From contig LT636049.1 of assembly GCA_900128565.1 (NCBI GenBank), positions 1 through 19,583 on the forward strand: a stretch of DNA of 19,583 bases, written 5' to 3'. How positions within the stretch are numbered: position 1 is the first letter of the stretch; each line of letters starts with the position of its first letter. The notes under the pieces are model-generated. The model made no database searches. It worked only from the letters and a program-made list of their open reading frames with translations, and had not been told where the DNA came from. The DNA is from Stramenopiles sp. TOSAG23-6 (taxonomy: Eukaryota > Sar). Both the position numbers and the translations under genes were made by a program. This document shows positions 1 to 6,500 of this stretch, in pieces.

Positions 1-55
1 GGTACAAAATTTCGTACGAAAAAAAATTCGAATTTGAAAAAAAAATAAAACATAC
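1..55 (-). other. Partial introner-like intron (ankyrin/TPR gene), cut by window end
   Basis: On the minus strand it begins with the donor GTATGTTTTATT directly after exon bases CAT. It then runs through CAAATTCGAATTTTTTTT and the palindromic core TTCGTACGAA to ATTTTGTACC, where the window stops. The same series of motifs occurs in the introns of the neighbouring genes, which are on the other strand. The branch-like CTAAC and the acceptor lie outside the window. Confidence 0.8.
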
Positions 56-953
56 ATGCCGTATCAGGATGTGTAAGCCCTAGATTTTGTTCCGTGATTT
101 TTAAAGCTTTAGTTAGAACAGGGACAGCTTTTTCATATTGAAGTTCACTTATATAGAGATTTCCTAATTTACGTAGAGTCAAAGAAATTCCATTGTGCTG
201 CTTTCCTAGTATTTCTTCTTTCATATGCAAAGTTTTTTTTAAATTTAAAATACTGATTTCGCTCTCATTTTTTGGTATCTCTGATGTCTCAATTTCTGTG
301 ACCAATGGAACTAAATCGACCGGATATCCATGACGCATCGATGGTTTACTCGAGTCATCTTCCCTTTCATCATCACTTAATAAGATCATGTCCGCTTTAG
401 TTTCTTTGAGTACCATATTTTTTAAAGCATCTGGATGTAGCGTACTATTTACAAACTTTTCTCTATTGAGTACAGCCTCAACGGCAGTTTCCGACATCAT
501 TGTATCTATTGATTTTTCCCATCGATTTAATACTCCAATGATATCACTTTGATTCATTTGTTTTGCGACTTCTATTGGTTTTTGTCCTTTGGAATTAGTT
601 AAAGTTGGGTCGGCCGAATGGCTCAATAATAACCCCACCAGTACTTTTGTGCCCCAGCCTGCGGCAAAATGCAATGCTGAATTTCCACCCCAATCTACCC
701 TATTTATCATATTGTCAGTAGTTGCTAAAGAAATTAATAAGTTTGACATTTCAGTGTGACCATATTTACATGCCCAATGAAGACTCGTTCGTCCGTACTC
801 ATCGTCACAAAGACAATCGTCATATCCAGGACGCCGAAGAAGGACTTTCATTCTGTCTAGTTTTCCATGCCGTGCAGCATACCACTGCTTCCAAATGTTT
901 GCGACTGTATCTGGCCCACCCTCGAGTTTATGAGGGCCAACATGGGTCGTCAT
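56..953 (-). CDS. Ankyrin-repeat plus TPR protein, N-terminal exon (partial)
   Basis: An uninterrupted frame of 299 codons plus one base runs from ATG at 953 (minus strand) to a donor at 55. Residues about 20-130 carry ankyrin-type repeats with signatures such as GRTSLHWACKYGH and GNSALHFAAGWG followed by a third, weaker unit. After an acidic, polar linker, residues about 240-299 look like kinesin-light-chain-type tetratricopeptide repeats (ILGKQHNGISLTLRKLGNLY, then a motif ending in LGLTHPDTA). Such proteins are usually cytosolic scaffolds; no enzyme domain is visible and I assign no specific role. The rest of the gene lies beyond the window. It is transcribed away from the carnitine acyltransferase gene, with 268 bp between the two start codons. 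Confidence 0.8.
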
Positions 954-1221
954 CTTCCAGCTTATTTTTCACAAATTTGTGCTGAAATTCATAAGACTGC
1001 TATACTAACTTGTTTTCTTTTGAAACTGTAAAAACTGTCATATCGGATATATTTGGACGCATATAGGGTTAGGGTTAGTCGTGTTTGATATGCTCTTCCC
1101 ACAACTATACTTTTATTATTATCAGACTAATCTTGAGATCATCAATCTCTATTGTTCACTGTAGTAACACAATTTATCACCAAAGTTGCACTTTGTTTAC
1201 AAAGCAGTAGAAGTGCAAAAT
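954..1221. promoter_or_regulatory. Divergent promoter region with telomere-like motif
   Basis: This is the gap between the divergent ATGs of the ankyrin/TPR gene (953, minus) and the carnitine acyltransferase gene (1222, plus). It contains TAGGGTTAGGGTTAG at 1064-1078, two and a half copies of the TTAGGG unit. The first 13 bases recur in the topoisomerase II upstream region. I see no TATA box I would defend. A promoter role is inferred from position. Confidence 0.5.
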
Positions 1222-3082
1222 ATGTTTTGTAGATATTTTCATAGTATTGTACAAACTCGTCAGTTGCATCATGTTTTGCAAAGATGCGTCTTGAGACCAA
1301 AGGCAAGGACACAAATGTCAACTAGTGTAGAAAAGTCTATCCAGAACAACCCATCTCTACCTAGACTTCCACTACCAAACCTGGAAGACACCATGCATCG
1401 TTATTTAGAGAGCGTTTATCCTTATTGTATCAGTGATGGTGAATTTGAGGCACATCAGAGAGATGTTGAAAGTTTCATTAATGGTATTGGATCAAAGTTG
1501 CAAGAAGAACTTGAACGGTGTGAAAAAAACTCTCAATGCTCTGGTAAATATCCTTATTCGTTTATTGAAAGACAATGGGATGATATGTACTTATCTGGGC
1601 GTAATCCATTACTCATTAATGTGAATCCTGCTTTTATACTTCATCCTAATCCACAAAAAAATATCTCTACGTTGAAGAACCCTAACCCTAATGAAAACAC
1701 GACACAAGTGAGCCAGGCGGCGAAGTTTATAAATTCATCACTTAAATGGCTTTTGAAAGTTCGCCTTGGACATTTACCAGCTGATGGTCCATTGCCTGGT
1801 CAGTGCATGTCACAGTTTGAGACATTTCATGTACGTTTTCATCGTGAATTTAAATTATATTTTTTAGTACGAAAGTTTGTACCTAACGATTTTTTTACGA
1901 AAAAAAAAAAATATTTTTTCACAATATGTGGATCATCAAGAATTCCTGGTGCTACAAGAGACAAACAATTATTCAATAAAAACGCAAAGCATATTGTAAT
2001 CTTGCATCGTGGTCATATTTTTAAGTTAAATGTTTTTATTGAAAGTTGTGAAAAAATGAAAAAAAATGAAATTTTATCTGTTGAAACTTTAATTAAAAAT
2101 TTATCTTGTATAGTTGATTATTGTAACCAAATAAATGATGGTCCAGGAATTGGAATTTTGACTAGTTTAGATAGAGAAACTTGGTACAAAACCAGAAAAT
2201 CTTTGATTGAATTTGACAATTTGAATGATTCTCATGTCACTGAGATCGATACAGCAATTCTTGTTGTTACATTAGATGTATCAAACTGTATAAATAAAAA
2301 TAGTTCAAATCATAGTCAAAATGATTTAATACGCGCCACAAGAAATGGTCTTCATGGATTACCAGGTAACTCACTCTCAGATCGATGGTACGACAAACCA
2401 ACAATTATTATAGACAAAAACTCGCGCATCAGTGTTAATTTCGAGCATTCTTTTTCTGATGGTTCAATGTGGAATCGTTGGTTATTCGATACTCTGCAAG
2501 ATTTTCCTAACCCAAATGAAGAGAAAACAAAAAATAATGAAACTAATATGAAATTAAATTCCAAATTAGAGCCTCAAACTCAAGAACTCAATTTTAATAT
2601 CCCAGATTTTATTCAAACTACTATCAATGAATCAGTAAAAAAGGTCACTGATACTACGAATAATGTATGTTTTATTTTTTTATTTTTTTTTTTTCTATGA
2701 TTTTTTTTTCGTACGAAATTTTGTACCTAACAAATTTAAGTTTTTTTTTTTGTGGACTTCACGTGATAGAAGTTAAATCGTTGGGTAAAAATGACTTTAA
2801 AAAATTAAATGTTTCTCCTGATGCTGTTCTACAACTTTCTTTTCAACTTGCATATTTTCGCATGCATAAAAAATGTAGTGGTGTGTATGAGGCTATATGT
2901 TTTATGTTTTTTCAAACTCGAATTTTTTTTTCGTACGAAATTTTGTACCTAACGATTTTTCTTTCAAATATTTTTCTAAAATACATGATATCAGTATGAA
3001 TTTACCAGCTGCTCCAACAACAGCTCCAGTTTTGGAGGAAGATGACGAATTGGCAGAATTAGAAGGAATGATGGCAGCATAG
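1222..3082 (+). CDS. Carnitine O-acyltransferase family gene, apparently chimeric at its 3' end (left copy)
   Basis: Exons: 1222-1830, 1930-2664, 2754-2894 and 2987-3082. The start is ATG 1222. The first ~30 residues are rich in Arg and His with no acidic residue, resembling a mitochondrial presequence. Family landmarks are LPRLPLPNLEDTMHRYLES near the N-terminus, SSRIPG, DRWYDKP, the catalytic histidine in FEHSFSDG (about residue 376), and SPDAVLQLSFQLAYFR. Family members transfer acyl groups between CoA and carnitine. After the YEA motif about 170 expected residues are missing, including the carnitine-contacting STS segment. Instead, exon 4 encodes a 31-residue acidic tail ending DDELAELEGMMAA, which resembles the end of ESCRT-III Snf7/VPS32 proteins. 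The model therefore probably joins two genes across intron 3. This left copy also lacks the acceptor of intron 2. Confidence 0.85.
1680..1691 (+). repeat. Telomere-like CCCTAACCCTAA inside coding exon
   Basis: Two CCCTAA units lie in frame in exon 1 of the carnitine acyltransferase gene, encoding part of NPNPNENTT. The segment is asparagine-rich and may be a lineage-specific loop. The opposite-strand version of this motif is found in two promoter regions of the window. Confidence 0.7.
1831..1929 (+). other. Intron 1 of carnitine acyltransferase, introner-like, non-AG end
   Basis: The donor is CAT|GTACGTTTTC and the branch-like CTAAC lies at 1883-1887. The end is CACAATATGT|GGATCA. The boundary is set by frame (phase 0) and by alignment to the family: CMSQFETFH joined to GSSRIPG gives the expected spacing. 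The branch adenosine is about 43 nt from the end. A variant acceptor 1-3 nt earlier is possible, but no AG fits the frame. Confidence 0.75.
2665..2753 (+). other. Intron 2 of carnitine acyltransferase, left copy with acceptor deleted
   Basis: The donor is AAT|GTATGTTTTATT, the core TTCGTACGAAATTTTGTACC, and CTAAC at 2727-2731. After a run of 11 T and a G the sequence jumps straight to TGGACTTC. In the right arm 23 additional bases, ending AAAATACATCT, lie at this point. This copy therefore has no recognisable acceptor. Confidence 0.8.
2895..2986 (+). other. Intron 3 of carnitine acyltransferase model, introner-like with odd donor
   Basis: The element carries CAAACTCGAA, the core TTCGTACGAAATTTTGTACC, CTAAC at 2949-2953 and the end AAAATACAT|GATATC. 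Its donor side reads GCT|ATATGTTTTATG where other members have GTATGTTTTATT. The exon downstream does not match the carnitine acyltransferase family, so this may be where two different introners were joined. Confidence 0.65.
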
Positions 3083-3360
3083 TGTGAAGTATTTGATCGT
3101 TGTAGTAATTTTTATCCTTCACAATAAATTGAATTTAGAAGAAACATATTGTTTTTTTTCGTGTTTTTGTGTTTTTGTACTACTATGGATTCCTCGTGCT
3201 AGGATTTTTTGATTTTACTATCCATAGTCTTACGTGATTGATCATGGGGTGTACCCTTTGTTATAAAATCTTGGATGAAACTGATTTATACTCTATCAAT
3301 CAATTTCTAATACCTATCCCAGTATACCCTAGTTATACTATGTATAAAAAAAAAAATTCA
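3083..3360 (+). other. 3' UTR and intergenic DNA with poly(A)-type signal
   Basis: This noncoding stretch lies downstream of the TAG at 3080-3082. AATAAA occurs at 3123-3128, a plausible poly(A) signal 41 nt past the stop. A 9-bp inverted repeat (ACTATGGAT at 3182-3190 and ATCCATAGT at 3220-3228) could form a hairpin with a 29-nt loop. I see nothing else in it. Confidence 0.5.
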
Positions 3361-3584
3361 NAGTAGGGTTAGGGTTGTGACGTCACTCAAAAACAACAAA
3401 CGCCGAGCCAAAGAGAACACGCACTGTGCACGTGTATTAATAACAATTTCTGTCTGTTGATTTTGAAATAATTGTCAGTAAACTTCGCCTACCTTGCATT
3501 ATTCACTTTACATTTGGGATCGTTTACTAACCTTGATCTTCAATTTATTTGGTTTTGAAAAGATTCTTTATATTCGACGAAAAA
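3361..3584 (+). promoter_or_regulatory. Putative topoisomerase II promoter and 5' UTR
   Basis: The region begins with an ambiguous base at 3361. It contains TAGGGTTAGGGTT (3364-3376), immediately followed by the CRE/ATF-type palindrome TGACGTCA (3378-3385), and an E-box-like CACGTG (3429-3434). The 13-base TTAGGG-type motif is identical to that in the upstream divergent promoter, which makes a shared regulatory role plausible. The function is inferred from position and motif sharing only. Confidence 0.5.
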
Positions 3585-6500
3585 ATGTCGCGAGCACGTA
3601 AGAAGGTTGACTACAAAGTTGATATTTCTAATTCTGATGATGATAGCAACTTCTCGTGTCTCAGTGATAGTACAGAGGATTCAATTAAAATGGGCAAAAA
3701 GAATGTGTCTTCCGGGAAAAAGGGTACAAGGAAAAGCGTAGAAGAAAAATATCAACGTTTGGATCAGCATGAGCATATCCTACAACGACCTGATAGTTAT
3801 GTCGGGAGTACTGAAGAACATACGGCAAAGATGCTCGTCTACGACGATGACTCAAAGACTCTTCGTGAGCGGTCTATTACGTATGTCCCTGCATTGTATA
3901 AGATATTTGATGAAGTTCTTGTAAATGCGTCTGATAATAAGCAAAGATGTGGTAAGAAACAAACATACATTAAAGTGTCATTTGATGTCGATAAAGGCGA
4001 AATCTCAGTGACTAATGATGGTTCAGGTATCCCTGTGAAGAAGCATAAGAAGTGGAAAACATATGTTGCTGAAGGTATATTTGGTGTCTTATTGACAGGT
4101 AGTAATTATGATGACAAGGAGAAGAAAACGACTGGTGGGAGGAATGGTTATGGTGCGAAGTTAGCCAATATTTTTTCTAATCGTTTTGTTATTGAAACGG
4201 TTGATGCAAATGCACGATTGAAATATCGTCAAGTTTGGACGAACAATATGTATAAAAAAAATGAACCAAAAATAACGGATGCGAAACCAACAGGTGCAAA
4301 GAAGAAAATCTTGGAATACACTAAAGTAATTTTCCGACCTGATTTTTCAAAATTTGGTGGAATGAATGGCCTTGACCGTGACATTGTTTCGTTAATGAAG
4401 AGGCGTTGCTATGATGTTGCTGCTTGTTTTCGTGGTACTTTAAAGATGTATATTAATAACAAACGTATTGGTGTGGACAGATTGATTCGATATGTGAAGT
4501 TATGTCGAGTTGGCATTCAGTATGATGCGAATAAAATATCTTTGGATGCTTCTACCAATGGTGAAAATATCAAACCGAGTGTATTGAATGGATCAGAAGG
4601 AAAAAGTGTATCATCTTCGAATGATGTATTTTCTAAGAGTAAAAATACTGTACTTGACAATTCGATGTCATCACCAATACGCAATGCATTACCTTCAAGT
4701 CAAAGTTCACCGTGTAGCACAATGACGACTAATTCACCTTCATCTTCTTCGTTACTCACGGAGGATCTTGATTTGACAAAGGTATGTTATATAAGTGTAA
4801 ATAATAGATGGGAGGTTGCAGTATGTCTTTCTTCTGAAGGTCATTTTAGACACCATAGTTTTGTGAATGCAATTTCTACGACTGATGGAGGAAGTCATGT
4901 TGATGTGATTACGCAATCTGTTGTCGATGCAATTATTTCTGCTGTATCTAAAAAAGACAAGAAAATGGCTAAACCACGACCTTCAGTTGTGAAAAATCAT
5001 TTAATGATTTTTGTTAATGCTCTCATTGATAACCCGAGTTTTAGTTCACAAACGAAAGAAAAACTAACAACGAAAAAATCGCAATTCACATCTAAAATTC
5101 AATTGCCTGAAAAATTTCTGCGTAAGGTGGTTTCCCCAGCTACAGGAATTGTTGCTGCAGTTGCTGCATATGTACGTTTTCATCATACACTAATTTTATT
5201 TCTTACCTAATCCAAAAGATTTTGTATCTAACGTTTTTTTTTTTTTTTTAATAATCATATTTTTTCACAATACTTGCGAGCTTTGATGATAATCACCGCC
5301 GACAAATTATAAATTCAAGAACAACAAAAAATGCATCTATGCGTGGTGTTAAAAAGTTGGATGATGCGAATAATGTATGTTTTCATGATCAATTTTAAAT
5401 TCATTTATTTTTTTATAGTAAATGTTGTACCTAACAAAAAACAATTGAAAATATTTTCCCAAAATACATGCAGGTGGCCGTAAAAGTTCTGATTGTACTT
5501 TAATTTTAACTGAGGGAGATTCTGCTAAAGCATTAGCGATTGCTGGATTATCAGTCATTGGTAGAGATAATTTTGGTGTATTTCCATTGAAAGGAAAACC
5601 TTTAAATGTACGTGATGCTACGTACGCAAATATTAAAAAGAACGAAGAAATCCAAACAATTATTAAAGTGATTGGGTTAGATCGAAATAAAGATTACGAA
5701 CAAGTTGGATTGAAATCTCTTCGGTATGGTTCTGTTATGATTATGGCTGATCAAGACGATGATGGTTCTCACATCAAAGGTCTTTTAATTAATTTTTTTG
5801 ATTGGTACAACCCAACTTTACTAAAGAAAAAAGGATTTTTAAAACAATTTATTACTCCCATCATTAAAGCTACACGAAAAAAAGAAGTATTTACTTTCTA
5901 TACACTTGGTGATTACAATGATTGGGAAAATGAACGAAATGAACGTGATGGTGGTTTAAGTGCATGTACGTTTCCATCGTGAATTTCAAAATTATTTTTT
6001 TTTAATAGTAAATTTTGTACCTAACAAAACAAAAATCGAATTTGACATATTTTCCGAAAATATATCTTCAATGGGTTGGCATATCAAGTATTATAAAGGT
6101 TTAGGTACTTCGACATCTAAAGAAGCTAAGGAATACTTTAGTGATATGAAGAAACATTTGAAAACATTTGCGTCATGTTCTGATAGTAGTTCTATGAATA
6201 CTCCAAGAAATTTAGATGCTAAAGGTTTACCTCAACGTGCTGATAGAGAATGGATCGATTTAGCATTTACAAAGTCAAAAGCAGATGATCGAAAAAAATG
6301 GCTTTTAGCTTATGATGCTGAATTGAACGGTGCAATTAATTACAACAAAAAAAGTATAAAATATACCGATTTCATTAATAATGAACTCATCCAATATTCT
6401 AGAGCTACTGTTCGTAGAGCTATTCCGTGTATTATTGATGGATTCAAACCTTCTCAAAGAAAAGTTTTGTTTGCATGTTTTAAACGTAAACTGACTAAAG

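Noticed and set aside
1064-1078. TTAGGG repeats as a true telomere or fusion scar
   Set aside because: There are only two to three units, and they sit between genes with intact flanking sequence; the same motif recurs in a second promoter, which favours a regulatory box.
1186-1221. Upstream extension of the acyltransferase frame from a TTG at 1186
   Set aside because: It has no ATG, and the ATG at 1222 gives a sensible mitochondrial-type N-terminus.
3549-3584. Upstream extension of topoisomerase II from a TTG at 3549
   Set aside because: It is non-ATG; ATG 3585 has a good A-rich context and begins a typical basic N-terminus.
4782-4807. Canonical-looking donor AAG|GTATGT with a nearby TAG in topoisomerase II exon 1
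   Set aside because: The sequence reads through as KVCYISVNNRWEV, the same length as the conserved KV-to-NHRWEV segment of homologues, and the would-be intron would be only 26 nt and break the frame.
5470-5472. CAG as a canonical acceptor for topoisomerase II intron 2
   Set aside because: With the GT donor it shifts the frame. A frame-preserving use needs a donor starting TATG and loses the conserved Ala of LDDAN-AGG.
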